DNA from: JAHQVI01 sp963749875
GTDB lineage: Bacteria; Pseudomonadota; Alphaproteobacteria; Rhizobiales; Rhodomicrobiaceae
Assembly: GCA_963749875.1 (NCBI GenBank)
Contig: CAVVOX010000002.1
Span: 1,178,001-1,242,000, forward strand
Direction of reading: 5' to 3'
Length of the DNA: 64,000 nt
Under the pieces are notes generated by a model. It was given only the letters and a program-made list of their open reading frames with translations. It made no database searches and was not told the origin of the DNA. The translations under genes and the position numbers were made by a program. This document shows positions 7,928 through 17,208 of the stretch, one piece after another. Numbering within the stretch: position 1 is the first letter of the stretch; each line of letters opens with the position of its first letter.

Positions 7928-8848
7928 ATGATTGATCCATCCGCAAAGCTCGCCTGGGATGATTTCCGTCTGATCCAGGCCATCGCCGAGGCGCGCAGTC
8001 TGCCGGGCGCTGCCGAGCGGCTCGGCGTCAATCATTCCACCATCTTCCGCAGGCTGCGACAGATCGAGGACTCGCTCGGCATCGCGCTGTTCGAGAAGCA
8101 CCGCACCGGCTATATGGTGACGGCGGCGGGCGAGGAATTCGTCGCTCTGGCGGCGCGGCTCGACAACGACATCACCGGCACCATGCGCAAGCTTGCGGGC
8201 CGGGAAATCACGCCTTCGGGCGAGCTCCGGGTGGCGACGAACGACTCGCTGCTGGTGCATCTGCTGACGCCGCTTTTCGCGAAATTCCGGCAAAGCTGTC
8301 CCGATGTCCGGCTCGATATCCTGATCGGCAATCAGCCGCTCAACCTTGCCCGGCGCGACGCCGATGTCGCGATCCGGGCGACGGACAATCCGCCTAAAAC
8401 GCTCGTCGGCCGTCGCGCGGCCCGCATCGGCTGGGCGCTTTACGGCGCGGCGAACGCGTTAGCCGGTCAGGGGGGATCCGGCGAGATCGATATTTTCGCG
8501 CAGAATTGGGTCTCGCTCGGCGAGCAGCTGGGCGGCTTCAAGCTCTCGAAATGGGTGGCCGCGCATGTTCCGCCGGACCGTATCGTCTATAAGCTCAACA
8601 CCGTCCTGGGGCTGGCCGATGCGGTCGAGGCCGGCATCGGCATCGGATATCTGCCCTGTTTCATCGCCGATGTGCGGCCGTCCCTGACATGCCTTGCGCC
8701 GTCCGAGCCGGAATTCGGAGCCGATCTTTGGCTCCTGACCCATCCCGATCTGCGCCATTCGCCGCGCGTGCGTGTCTTTCTCGACTTCCTGGCCGCCGAG
8801 ATTGCCAAATATCGCAAATTCATCGAAGGCGAGACCGCCCGAGATTAA
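7928..8848 (+). CDS. LysR family transcriptional regulator
   Basis: A 306-residue LysR-type regulator. The N-terminal winged helix covers about residues 8-66 with the recognition part GAAERLGVNHSTIFRRLRQIE followed by LGIALFEKHRTGYMVTAAGE. The remaining 220 residues form the effector domain, ending with a region that resembles the family's AVEAGIGIGYLPCF motif. It follows the DoxX gene in the same direction and is near the divergent dioxygenase, so the dioxygenase/DoxX pair is the likely target; the palindrome at 7325 is a candidate binding site. The stop overlaps the 3' end of the convergent spoVR gene by 4 bases. Confidence 0.92.
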   Translation: MIDPSAKLAWDDFRLIQAIAEARSLPGAAERLGVNHSTIFRRLRQIEDSLGIALFEKHRTGYMVTAAGEEFVALAARLDNDITGTMRKLAGREITPSGELRVATNDSLLVHLLTPLFAKFRQSCPDVRLDILIGNQPLNLARRDADVAIRATDNPPKTLVGRRAARIGWALYGAANALAGQGGSGEIDIFAQNWVSLGEQLGGFKLSKWVAAHVPPDRIVYKLNTVLGLADAVEAGIGIGYLPCFIADVRPSLTCLAPSEPEFGADLWLLTHPDLRHSPRVRVFLDFLAAEIAKYRKFIEGETARD

Positions 8849-10410
8849 GGCAGCGGCAGGGCCTCAACTTCGCGCAGCGTCTTGTTCGAGCCGCTGTCCA
8901 CCTCCAGCAGCTTCACGCGATGGCCCCAGAGCTGGGCAAGATGCTGCAGCGTGCGCTCGCAATCCTGCTTGCCGAGGAGCCGTCCATCGCGGACATAATG
9001 CGTCAGCGTAAGACGCCGCGTGCCGCTCAGATCGGCATCGGTAATGCGAATATCCGGATCCTGCTCGCTGGCATCATAATGCCGTGCAAGACAACGCCTG
9101 GTTTCGCGATAGCCCACCTCGTTGTGGATCGCGGTGACCTCGACTTCGGGCTCGTCGGATTCATCATGCAGTGCGAAGAGCTTGAAATCGCGGATAACGG
9201 TCGGGCTCAGAAACTGCAGGATGAAGCTCTCATCGCGGTAATTCGCCCAGGCATCCTTCAGCGTTCCCATCGCATCGCCATTGCCGGCAAATTCGGGGAA
9301 CCAGTCCTTATCCTCATCCGTGGGGTCTTCGCAGATCCGCTGAATATCGCGCATCATCGCAAAGCCCAGCGCATAAGGGTTGATGCCCGAAAACCGCCGG
9401 TCATAGAAGGGCGGCTGCATCACGACGGACGAATGCAGATGCAGCATTTCGAGCATGGAGCCTTCGGTCAGCAGGCCACGCTCATACATGCGGTTCATGA
9501 TTTCATAGTGAACGAAGGTGGCGCAGCCCTCATTCATCATTTTCGTCTGGCGCTGCGGATAGAAATATTGGGCGAGCATCCGCACGATGCGCAAGAGTTC
9601 GCGCTGCCAATCCTTCAGGCGGGGTGCGTGTTTCTCCAGGAAATAGAGGACGTTTTCCTCCGGCAGGCCGAGCCCTTCCGTTTCGCCGCCGCCTTGCAGC
9701 TCCGCTTCATCGGCGCCCCTCGCAGGATTTTTAGGTCTGGGAAGCGTGCGCCAGAGATCGTCATAAGTGGCTTCCTGATGGGCCTTGCGCCGCTTTCTCC
9801 GTTTCTCGATCCGGGTGGATTTGGATGAGACGGGGATTTTCGGCTGCCGGCTCACCCCCTGCCGCATCAGCGCATGCGCCGCGTCCATGACGGATTCGAC
9901 CGCCTCCATGCCGTGGCGCTCCTCGCATTCCTTCACATAGTCCTTGGCGAAGGCGAGATAGTCGAGGATCGTGTCCGCATTCGTCCATTGGCGGAACAGA
10001 TAGTTGTTCTTGAAGAAATGATTGTGGCCGAACGCTGCGTGCGCCAGCACCAGCGTCTGCATGGTGGCGGAGTTTTCCTCCATCACATAGCTGATGCAGG
10101 GATTGGAGTTGATCACCAGCTCATAGGCCAACGAGCGCATACCGCGCTTATAGCCGATCGACTCCTGCGCAAATTGCTTGCCGAAGGACCAGTGCCGATA
10201 CATCAGAGGCATGCCGGTCGAGGTATAGGCGTCGAGCATCTGCTCGGCCGTGATCACTTCGATCTGGTTGGGGTAGGTGTCGAGCTTCAGGTCCCGCGAT
10301 GCAACCTTGGCAATGGCCTCATAGGCTGTCTTGATCGTATCGAAATCCCATTCGGCGCTTGTGAAGAGCGGCTGGTTTTTGCGCCGATTCCGGTTTCGAG
10401 TCGTGTTCAT
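8845..10410 (-). CDS. SpoVR family protein
   Basis: A 521-residue SpoVR/YcgB family protein. Diagnostic stretches include AEWDFDTIKTAYEAIAKV near the start, MPLMYRHWSFGKQF, YELVINSNPCISYVMEENS and LAHAAFGHNHFFKNN; the last carries the His-rich segment of the family. SpoVR was named for spore cortex formation in Bacillus, but in Proteobacteria it is a stationary-phase/stress protein of unknown biochemistry. It is the last gene of an operon with prkA and yeaH, and its start overlaps the yeaH stop by 4 bases, implying translational coupling. A basic, low-complexity N-terminus (TRNRNRRKNQ) precedes the conserved part. Confidence 0.95.
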   Translation of the reverse strand: MNTTRNRNRRKNQPLFTSAEWDFDTIKTAYEAIAKVASRDLKLDTYPNQIEVITAEQMLDAYTSTGMPLMYRHWSFGKQFAQESIGYKRGMRSLAYELVINSNPCISYVMEENSATMQTLVLAHAAFGHNHFFKNNYLFRQWTNADTILDYLAFAKDYVKECEERHGMEAVESVMDAAHALMRQGVSRQPKIPVSSKSTRIEKRRKRRKAHQEATYDDLWRTLPRPKNPARGADEAELQGGGETEGLGLPEENVLYFLEKHAPRLKDWQRELLRIVRMLAQYFYPQRQTKMMNEGCATFVHYEIMNRMYERGLLTEGSMLEMLHLHSSVVMQPPFYDRRFSGINPYALGFAMMRDIQRICEDPTDEDKDWFPEFAGNGDAMGTLKDAWANYRDESFILQFLSPTVIRDFKLFALHDESDEPEVEVTAIHNEVGYRETRRCLARHYDASEQDPDIRITDADLSGTRRLTLTHYVRDGRLLGKQDCERTLQHLAQLWGHRVKLLEVDSGSNKTLREVEALPLP

Positions 10411-11675
10411 TGTGACCTTTCCGACTCAGAGAAGAGCTCGTGAAAGACGGGATAGATGTCGCCGGGCGCGGAGACGTGGCGCATGGCGAAATGCCGGTGT
10501 TTCGTGGTCAGCGGGGAGAAGCCGGACCAGATGATGCTCTCGCTGATATGGGTGCCGACCTCGATATAGGCGTAATATTGGCAGAGCGGCAGAATGTCGT
10601 CGTCCAGCATGTCGATGCAGCGCGCCATGTCGCCCAGATCGTTCGCGCCGTCGGAGGCCTGGGCGGCATAGATGTTCCACTCATCCGCCGGATAGCGCTC
10701 GGCGACGATCCGGCGCATTTCGTCGAAGGCGGTGGAAATGACCGTGCCGCCGGTCTCGGTCGAACGGAAGAAGGTTTCCTCATCCACCTCGCTCGCCACG
10801 CTCGTATGTCGGATGAAGACGACGTCCACATCCCGGTAATGCCGCGACAGGAAGATGTGCAGCAGCATGAAGAAGCGTTTCGCCAGATCCTTCAGCGACT
10901 GCGTCATCGAGGCCGATGTGTCCATCAGACAGAACATTACGGCCTGGGTGATTGGCTTCGGCAGACGTTCGAAGCGGTTATATTTCAGATCGAGCGGGTC
11001 GATGAAGGCGACGATCTTGCGCAGATGCTTCAGGCGGGCCACCCGGTCGCGCAGCAGCTTGATCCGCTCCAGGTCCTGCTCCTCCTGAGCTTCGGCTTCC
11101 TCCAGCTCCGCCTCGGCCTTGGCGATCTCCTCGAAGCTCGGCCGGCGCAGGGCGATACGCCGCGCAAGGCTGTTGCGCATGGTGCGAACGCGGTTGAGCT
11201 TCGCGGGCGGGCCATCGACCGTGTAGCCGGCGCGCACTGGCGTTGGCGACCGAACGTCCTTGAGCTTGGTCTTGACCAGATTGGGAAGTTTCAGATCTTC
11301 GAAGAAGAGATCGAGAAACTCCTCCTTGGTGAGGGTGAAGACGAAGTCGTCCTCGCCATGGCCGTCCGGTGAGCCTTGCGAGCCTCCGCCTCCGCCGCCT
11401 TCCGGGGGTTTCGGGATCGTGTCGCCGACAATATAGCCTTTATTGCCGGGGAGCACGAAATCACGCGCGCCATCGCGCCCCATGTGAAAGGACGGTTCGT
11501 GGAGGCTTTTTGAACGAATGCGGATTCTCTCGCCGCTTTCGACCTCTGAGACCTTACGCCGCTTCAGCGATTCGTTCACCGCGTTACGAATATCGTCCCG
11601 AGCGCGGCGGAGAAAACGCTGACGGTTGCCGAGGCTCTTCTCCTTAGGGTTCAGGCGACGGTCGATGATATGCAT
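10407..11675 (-). CDS. YeaH/YhbH family protein (DUF444, VWA-like)
   Basis: A 422-residue protein of the YeaH/YhbH family. It opens with the family-typical MHIIDRRLNPKEKSLGNRQR. A Gly-rich linker near residues 90-105 is followed by a C-terminal von Willebrand A-like domain: AVMFCLMDTSASMTQSLKDL contains the DxSxS metal-binding motif, and ETGGTVISTAFDEM the conserved Thr region. The protein is encoded between PrkA and SpoVR in an arrangement found widely (yeaG-yeaH-ycgB type) and is thought to act with the kinase PrkA in nitrogen-starvation and stationary-phase responses. It starts 8 bases after the prkA stop. Confidence 0.95.
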   Translation of the reverse strand: MHIIDRRLNPKEKSLGNRQRFLRRARDDIRNAVNESLKRRKVSEVESGERIRIRSKSLHEPSFHMGRDGARDFVLPGNKGYIVGDTIPKPPEGGGGGGSQGSPDGHGEDDFVFTLTKEEFLDLFFEDLKLPNLVKTKLKDVRSPTPVRAGYTVDGPPAKLNRVRTMRNSLARRIALRRPSFEEIAKAEAELEEAEAQEEQDLERIKLLRDRVARLKHLRKIVAFIDPLDLKYNRFERLPKPITQAVMFCLMDTSASMTQSLKDLAKRFFMLLHIFLSRHYRDVDVVFIRHTSVASEVDEETFFRSTETGGTVISTAFDEMRRIVAERYPADEWNIYAAQASDGANDLGDMARCIDMLDDDILPLCQYYAYIEVGTHISESIIWSGFSPLTTKHRHFAMRHVSAPGDIYPVFHELFSESERSQ

Positions 11676-11683
11676 TCGTTCGC

Positions 11684-13630
11684 TTAACCAGACTTTTTAA
11701 CCCGCATATACCAATCGACGAGACGACGGACCTGGCGCGGCGTGTAGCCACGCGCGACCATGCGCTCGACGAACTCATTGTGCTTCTTTTCGGTCTCTCC
11801 GTCCTTCTTCGCACCGAAGCTGATGACGGGAAGCAGATCCTCGACTTGGCTGAACATCCGCTTTTCGATCACATCGCGGATCTTCTCATAGGAGGTCCAT
11901 GACGGATTCTTGCCCGCATTGCGCGCCCGGGCGCGGAGCGAGAATTTCACCACCTCGTAACGGAAGTCCTTCGGATTGGCGATTCCGGCCGGCTTTTCGA
12001 TCTTCGAAAGCTCCTTGTCCAGAAGCGCGCGATCCATCAGCTGACCCGTATCGGGATCCTTGAAGTCCTGATCCTCGATCCAGGCATCCGCGTAAGCCAC
12101 ATAGCGGTCGAAGAGGTTCTGACCGTATTCGTGGTAAGATTCCAGATAGGCCTTCTGAATTTCATTCCCGATGAACTCGGCGTAACGCGGCGCCAGCTCT
12201 TCCTTGATGAACTCGAGATAGCGGTCTTCGGTATCCTCCGGCATCTGTTCCCGGCGGATCGCCTGCTCGAGCACATACATCAGATGAACCGGATCGGCGC
12301 CCACTTCCTGGGTGTCGAAATTGAAGGTCTCCGACAGGATCTTATAGGCAAAGCGCGTCGAGGCGCCGTCCATGCCTTCGGTGACGCCGGCGGCATCGCG
12401 ATATTCCTGCACGGTCTTGGCGTGCGGATCGGTGTCCTTCAGGCTCTCGCCGTCATAGACCCGGAACTTCGCATAGAGCGTGGAGTTGTCGTGCTCCTTG
12501 AGCCGGGTGAGAACCGAGAACCGCGCCAGCATGTCGAGCGTGCCCGGCGCGCAGGGCGTATCGACCAGTTCGCTCTTTGACAGCAGCTTGTCGTAAATCT
12601 TCTTCTCCTCCGCCACACGGAGGCAATAGGGTACCTGGACGACGCAGATACGGTCGAGAAAGGCCTCATTATTGCGGTTTGACCGGAAGGCCCGCCATTC
12701 GGACTCGTTCGAATGCGCGATGATGATGCCCTGATAGGGCAGGGACCCGACATTCTCCGTGCCGACATAGCTGCCTTCCTGCGTGGCGGTGAGCAGCGGA
12801 TGCAGCATCTTCAGCGGGGCCTTGAACATTTCGACGAATTCCAGAAGCCCCTGGGTCGAGCGATTGAGGCCGCCACTATAGGAATAGGCGTCGGGATCGT
12901 TCTGGCCGAAGAATTCCAGCTTGCGGATGTCCACCTTGCCGACCAGGGCGGAGACGTCCTGATTGTTCTCGTCGCTCGGCTCGGTCTTGGCGATGCAGAT
13001 CTGGCGCAGCCGCGAGGGGTAAAGCTTCACCACGGAGAATTTGGAGATGTCGCCGCCGAACTCGTCGAGCCGCTTGATCGCCCAGGGCGACATATGCCCG
13101 GTGAGTTTCCGCAGGGGAATGCCGTATTTGTCTTCGAGCACGCCGCCCATCGAGTTCGGATCGAAAAGGCCGAGCGGGCTTTCGAAAACCGGGCTGATCT
13201 CGTCACCCGCTTTCAGCACATGGACCGGGCAGAGCTCCATCAGCTCCTTCAGCCGTTCGGCCAGCGAGGATTTGCCGCCGCCGACCGGGCCGAGCAGATA
13301 GAGAATCTGCTTGCGCTCCTCCAGACCCTGGGCGGCATGCCGGAAGTAGCTGACGATCCGCTCGATCGTCTCCTCAAGTCCGTAGAACTCCTTGAAACTG
13401 GGATAAACTTTGATCGTCCGGTTCATGAAGATCCGGCCGAGCCGCTCATCTGTGGCCGTGTCGACGATTTTGGGCTCCCCGATGGCGCAGAGCATCCTTT
13501 CCGCCGCCGAGGCGTACATTTCCGGGTCGCTACGGCAGCCCTCCAAGAATTCCTTCAGCTGCAGCTGCGAGTCTTTCTTTAGGCCGTAGCTTTCCGCATA
13601 AAGATCGAAAATTTCTTCACTGGGCTTCAT
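11684..13630 (-). CDS. prkA: PrkA family serine protein kinase
   Basis: A 648-residue PrkA/YeaG protein. It has an N-terminal AAA-type domain with a Walker A motif LLGPVGGGKSSLAERLKEL near residues 110-130, and a C-terminal kinase-like region. Other family signatures are FFGLEETIERIVSYFRHAA-like sequence near residue 80, GGLNRSTQGLLEFVEMFKAP and GIIIAHSNESEWRAFRSN. In E. coli the homologue is a Ser kinase induced by starvation; in Bacillus a Lon-like protease activity has also been proposed. It is the first gene of the prkA-yeaH-spoVR operon, so the promoter should lie in the 480 bases upstream, but I could not identify a convincing one. Confidence 0.96.
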   Translation of the reverse strand: MKPSEEIFDLYAESYGLKKDSQLQLKEFLEGCRSDPEMYASAAERMLCAIGEPKIVDTATDERLGRIFMNRTIKVYPSFKEFYGLEETIERIVSYFRHAAQGLEERKQILYLLGPVGGGKSSLAERLKELMELCPVHVLKAGDEISPVFESPLGLFDPNSMGGVLEDKYGIPLRKLTGHMSPWAIKRLDEFGGDISKFSVVKLYPSRLRQICIAKTEPSDENNQDVSALVGKVDIRKLEFFGQNDPDAYSYSGGLNRSTQGLLEFVEMFKAPLKMLHPLLTATQEGSYVGTENVGSLPYQGIIIAHSNESEWRAFRSNRNNEAFLDRICVVQVPYCLRVAEEKKIYDKLLSKSELVDTPCAPGTLDMLARFSVLTRLKEHDNSTLYAKFRVYDGESLKDTDPHAKTVQEYRDAAGVTEGMDGASTRFAYKILSETFNFDTQEVGADPVHLMYVLEQAIRREQMPEDTEDRYLEFIKEELAPRYAEFIGNEIQKAYLESYHEYGQNLFDRYVAYADAWIEDQDFKDPDTGQLMDRALLDKELSKIEKPAGIANPKDFRYEVVKFSLRARARNAGKNPSWTSYEKIRDVIEKRMFSQVEDLLPVISFGAKKDGETEKKHNEFVERMVARGYTPRQVRRLVDWYMRVKKSG

Positions 13631-14114
13631 TCCAACACTCGATATGTTGTGACATCCAGGCGAAGCGGGAACGTCTCTTCCCTAGCTTACACCGATCTGG
13701 TCTCTTTCGTCTTATATAAGCGCCCACATTCGAGATTTTATGTCATCCGCTTCTGACCGACGAGGCTTTGTTCTCGGAGCGGTGAATAAGCGGGCCAGTC
13801 GGGCGTTCATCGGCGGCAGGTTTCCCATGCAATTGCCAAGCCACCTTACTCTCTCAGCCTGTGTTTTCGGCCTGAACCATAGCTGAATGTTCGCCTCTTA
13901 CCCGCAGTTTGAGGCAGTCGCCCTCAGCCGTCAATTACCACGTCGGCCAATGGGGATTGCCGCAATTTGTCGCTGATAGGCCCTGACTTGGTCAGGCGCC
14001 CATCGAGGCGCCGTCCCCTGCTTATCCGTGAGCGAAAATGGAACGACTGCCAAAAAGTTCAGTCACTGCAACCATTTCAGGCGAATTCGTATTTAACCGC
14101 GCCGGCTCATCATA
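13631..14114. other. Gene-free stretch upstream of prkA
   Basis: This 484-bp stretch separates prkA from the 3' end of a glycosyltransferase gene; both are on the minus strand, so it should contain the prkA operon promoter and leader. Short open frames here have no family character. I see no tRNA-like structure, no strong terminator and no clear sigma-factor consensus that I would defend. Confidence 0.5.
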
Positions 14115-15134
14115 TCAGGAAACGGCGCGCGTTGCAGCCACTGCCTCGGCACGATGCTCATCTGTGACAACGTTGCGCGCATTGTCACCGCCCGGCATCA
14201 CGTTGCTTTGCAGCTCCGTCTGAACCACATAGAGCGGCCGGCTCTTAAGTTCGCTGCGAATTTGAGCGAGATATTGGCAGATCATCGCCATGACGAAGAA
14301 CAGAACCCCGAACATCACGGCGTTGAACATATTCGTCGATGCCCAGCCGGGCACCACGTCATTGCGGAAAAAGCGCACGGCGACGACGAAAAAGATGAAG
14401 AAAAAGTCCGCCAGGCTCATCAGGGCTGACACGACAGCGGCAATCTGAAGCGGCCGGTCGGAATTGGAGACAATGAGCTGGCCCGCGCTTGCGACCAGAG
14501 GAAACAGCGCTCTGCGCCGGGCAGGCTGGCGCCGGCTTACCATTTCGTAAGGAACGGTCGTGACGGCGAAGCCCGCATACATGGCCAGGACACGGATATA
14601 GCGGAAACTGTCCTTGATCTTCAAAAGCGCATTCAGCGCCGTTCGCGTCAGCCCGATGAAATAGGTCGCGCCGTAAACCTGCGAACGCTCAAGGAAGATC
14701 CGGCAAATGGTGAAATAGACGGAATAGGCGGCGCGGTAGATGAAGGCCAGGTCTTCGCGTCCGGATCGGACGCCGACGACGATGCCGTCCGTATCGTTCG
14801 CCTGCTCGGCAAATTGCGGAACGAGCGCCGGCGGATCGGTTGCCGGATTGAGAACGACGATGATGTCGCCGATCGCCTGTTCCAAACCGCAGGCAATGGC
14901 AGCTTCGAAGCCGAACGGCCTCGTCAAGCGAATATAGCGAAAATTGACGATTTCCGATCTTGCCTGATCGAAGAAGCTGCGTGTCGCGTCGGCCGAACCG
15001 TCATCGACGAAGATCAGCTCGTAATTGCTGAAATGCCGCTTCATGATCGCGTCGATCTCCCGGGTGAACCCCGGCAGAATGTCGAGATCGTCTTCCAGCG
15101 GTATGATGACCGAAACGAAAAGGTCGTGTCGCAT
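14115..15134 (-). CDS. Glycosyltransferase family 2 with C-terminal membrane segments (GtrB/DPM-like)
   Basis: A 339-residue GT2 enzyme. The start at 15134 gives MRHDLFVSVIIPLEDDLDIL and lies 4 bases after the upstream stop; a longer frame would run into the preceding gene. The GT-A domain contains ELIFVDDGSADATRSFF (nucleotide-binding DD) and DIIVVLNPATDPPAL, where the usual DxD is replaced by N-P-A-T-D. Two hydrophobic segments near residues 230-255 and 270-295 resemble polyprenyl-phosphate glycosyltransferases such as GtrB. It probably loads a sugar on undecaprenyl phosphate or acts in surface glycan assembly. It is the last of three tightly spaced genes (GT2, FAD oxidoreductase, this one). 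Confidence 0.88.
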   Translation of the reverse strand: MRHDLFVSVIIPLEDDLDILPGFTREIDAIMKRHFSNYELIFVDDGSADATRSFFDQARSEIVNFRYIRLTRPFGFEAAIACGLEQAIGDIIVVLNPATDPPALVPQFAEQANDTDGIVVGVRSGREDLAFIYRAAYSVYFTICRIFLERSQVYGATYFIGLTRTALNALLKIKDSFRYIRVLAMYAGFAVTTVPYEMVSRRQPARRRALFPLVASAGQLIVSNSDRPLQIAAVVSALMSLADFFFIFFVVAVRFFRNDVVPGWASTNMFNAVMFGVLFFVMAMICQYLAQIRSELKSRPLYVVQTELQSNVMPGGDNARNVVTDEHRAEAVAATRAVS

Positions 15135-15138
15135 CTGG

Positions 15139-16287
15139 CTAGGCGGGGCTCGGTTGGGGCTGAAGCTGCGGACTGGCGGCGAATAATTCATCTAGATCAT
15201 AGACATTGTCGATCTTGCCGCCAAGCAGCGAGACGATATTCGGAGCGCGCGGGTCGTGCTTGTAAAGGATTGGGCGGCTGTCATTCGCGTCGCTTTGAGG
15301 CAGGATCGATTTCACCTCCCAAAGCGAGTCCACATATTCGGCGTCTTTAAGTGCGGGCAAATAACGCATTGCGTCACGCCACATCCTGTCGAACCGCGAC
15401 ACCAGCGGGAGGGCCGGTTCATGCGGCGCGCCGGCGCCGGTGGCCGGATCATCGGTCCAGCTGTAATGCGGCGTGTAGCTGACATGGCTCAGCGTCGCCA
15501 GCCCCCGTGCCGGGAAGGGCATCAGCGAGAAGAAAGGCCCGCACATCACGGTCACGCTCAGCGCTCGCAGGGCGGGCGGCGGCTTGATTAGAGCCAGTTC
15601 GGTCGCTTCATGGCGCAGGCCGATGGTTCGCAGGCCGCTCCGGCTTAAGAGGTGGTTGAGCCGCGAATAGGTGCAGTTGAAGAGCTCATCGCAGCGCACG
15701 GACCAGCGCTCGCCAGCTTTTTGGTCCGCCAGCGCGACCGTCAGCTCCGGGTTCGGCGTGCCTTCGCCCAGCGTAATCCGGGTCGCTTCGGTCCCGAGCA
15801 TTACCTGAACGCCCGCCTTGCGAAGCCGCTGCCAGAGCATTTCGCGCAGCTTGACGGCATCGAAGACGTGCTCGGAGACGCCATAAACCGATTCAATCAG
15901 ATCCTCATCGAAAAGGCGCCGCACATGATCGGGCGCGGGCCGCAGCTCGGCCCCGATCCGGCGGCAGAATTCCTCGAACTGGCCGGGCGTCACATGGGAG
16001 AGCCGTCTGGCAACGGCATAATATTGAGTGAAATCGGTGAATATCGCGTCCCGGAATTCCGAAACGAAACGCGGCGCATTCACGCGCGAGCGCAGTCCCG
16101 TCAGAATGCTGCGCGGATAGTGGTAGCCATTATGGACGCGCGCCTGGTTGTTGTATGACGCCCGGCAAAGCAGATCGGGCTCGCGCTCGACAATCGCGAT
16201 CCGCGCATCCTTGTGCCGCTCCGCAAGACGAAGCGCCACATAGCAGCCAAACATGCCGCCCCCGACGACGAGGTGGCTGTATTCCAT
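15139..16287 (-). CDS. FAD-dependent oxidoreductase (DAO-like)
   Basis: A 382-residue flavoprotein. The start at 16287 gives MEYSHLVVGGGMFGCYVALR, a Rossmann GxGxxG-type dinucleotide site, followed by IAIVEREPDLLCRASYNNQ, typical of the DAO (amino-acid oxidase-like) fold. The C-terminus has LLGGKIDNVYDLDEL, matching the second FAD-contact region. The substrate is unknown. Its position between two GT2 genes, separated by 4 and 19 bases, suggests that it oxidises a sugar or an amino sugar precursor, or modifies a lipid-linked glycan. The open frame extends upstream through the neighbouring gene in a different frame, but only the part from 16287 has family character. Confidence 0.85.
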   Translation of the reverse strand: MEYSHLVVGGGMFGCYVALRLAERHKDARIAIVEREPDLLCRASYNNQARVHNGYHYPRSILTGLRSRVNAPRFVSEFRDAIFTDFTQYYAVARRLSHVTPGQFEEFCRRIGAELRPAPDHVRRLFDEDLIESVYGVSEHVFDAVKLREMLWQRLRKAGVQVMLGTEATRITLGEGTPNPELTVALADQKAGERWSVRCDELFNCTYSRLNHLLSRSGLRTIGLRHEATELALIKPPPALRALSVTVMCGPFFSLMPFPARGLATLSHVSYTPHYSWTDDPATGAGAPHEPALPLVSRFDRMWRDAMRYLPALKDAEYVDSLWEVKSILPQSDANDSRPILYKHDPRAPNIVSLLGGKIDNVYDLDELFAASPQLQPQPSPA

Positions 16288-16306
16288 GGACGCTCCCGGG
16301 CGCATC

Positions 16307-17071
16307 CTACATCGCCACGGCCGAGCCCGGCGCCTTAAATCGGCGCATCTCGGATTTGAGCTCCGAAATGCCGGCCAGGTAGAGAAGCGAGAGATTGATA
16401 AGCCGCGCACCGGATTTGGAGTCCGGCTGATCGGTCCAGTCCACGGGCATGTCGAGGATTTTCGCGCCCATCCATTCCGCCCGCACGGCGAGCTGCGCAA
16501 CGAAGAACCAATCGTCCGAAAATTCGAACTGCCGCGCCATATCGTCATAAAGGCTGCGCCGGATGAATTTGAAGCCGCACATGGCGTCGGAAAAGGCAAC
16601 GCCCAGCCTTGCGCGCAGAAGCGTATTGAAGGCGCGGGATGTGAAGGCCCTGAGCATTGTCCTGTTCGTTACCGATGCGCCGGGCTTCAGCCGCGAGCCG
16701 AGATAGAGATCATACGCCGCGCCGCTCGCGATCAGATCATGCACTTCTTTCAGATGTTTGAGGTCCGTCGCCAGGTCCACATCCATATAGCCGACGAAGT
16801 CGGCGCTTGACAGGCCCCATGCCTGTTTGAGCGCCAGCCCGAAGCCGCGCTTTCCGATGCGCAGATAGGTGACATTGTCGTGGCGCGCGGCAAGCGCTTC
16901 GCCGATTTCCGGCGTCCGGTCCGTCGAGCCGTTATCGGCGATGCAGAATTCCTGAATCCGGAGCCCTTCCGCCGCGCAAAAGGCGAGCGTGCGCTCGAGA
17001 GAGGCGGCAAGCTGGCTTTCCTCGTTCAGGACGGGAAAGGTGACGTGAATATTTGGCGCGGACTTTATCAT
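16307..17071 (-). CDS. Glycosyltransferase family 2 (dolichyl-phosphate mannosyltransferase-like)
   Basis: A 254-residue single-domain GT2 enzyme without clear membrane segments. It starts MIKSAPNIHVTFPVLNEES, the usual first beta strand and N/E-E motif. FCIADNGSTDRTPEIGEAL carries the nucleotide-contact Asp, and FVGYMDVDLATDLKHL has the metal-binding DxD (DVD). GFKFIRRSLYDDM and DDWFFVAQLAVRAEW fit the acceptor and catalytic region of dolichol-phosphate-mannose-synthase-type enzymes. It begins a set of three same-strand genes. A sugar donor or acceptor cannot be assigned. Confidence 0.9.
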   Translation of the reverse strand: MIKSAPNIHVTFPVLNEESQLAASLERTLAFCAAEGLRIQEFCIADNGSTDRTPEIGEALAARHDNVTYLRIGKRGFGLALKQAWGLSSADFVGYMDVDLATDLKHLKEVHDLIASGAAYDLYLGSRLKPGASVTNRTMLRAFTSRAFNTLLRARLGVAFSDAMCGFKFIRRSLYDDMARQFEFSDDWFFVAQLAVRAEWMGAKILDMPVDWTDQPDSKSGARLINLSLLYLAGISELKSEMRRFKAPGSAVAM

Positions 17072-17208
17072 CTGCCTGATGTTATAGCGCGGACATGTTG
17101 CGCTAAGGTAAGGTTATCTGGGGAATTTCTGTAACAAACCATCGCGGGCGCGTCCATATGACTCGCGCGGGCGCCGCCGCGATGGCGTCTTTCGGTTCGG
17201 CGGGTTGG

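Noticed and set aside
8689..9828. A 379-codon plus-strand frame opposite spoVR
   Set aside because: It runs antisense to a well-conserved SpoVR gene and has no recognisable motif.
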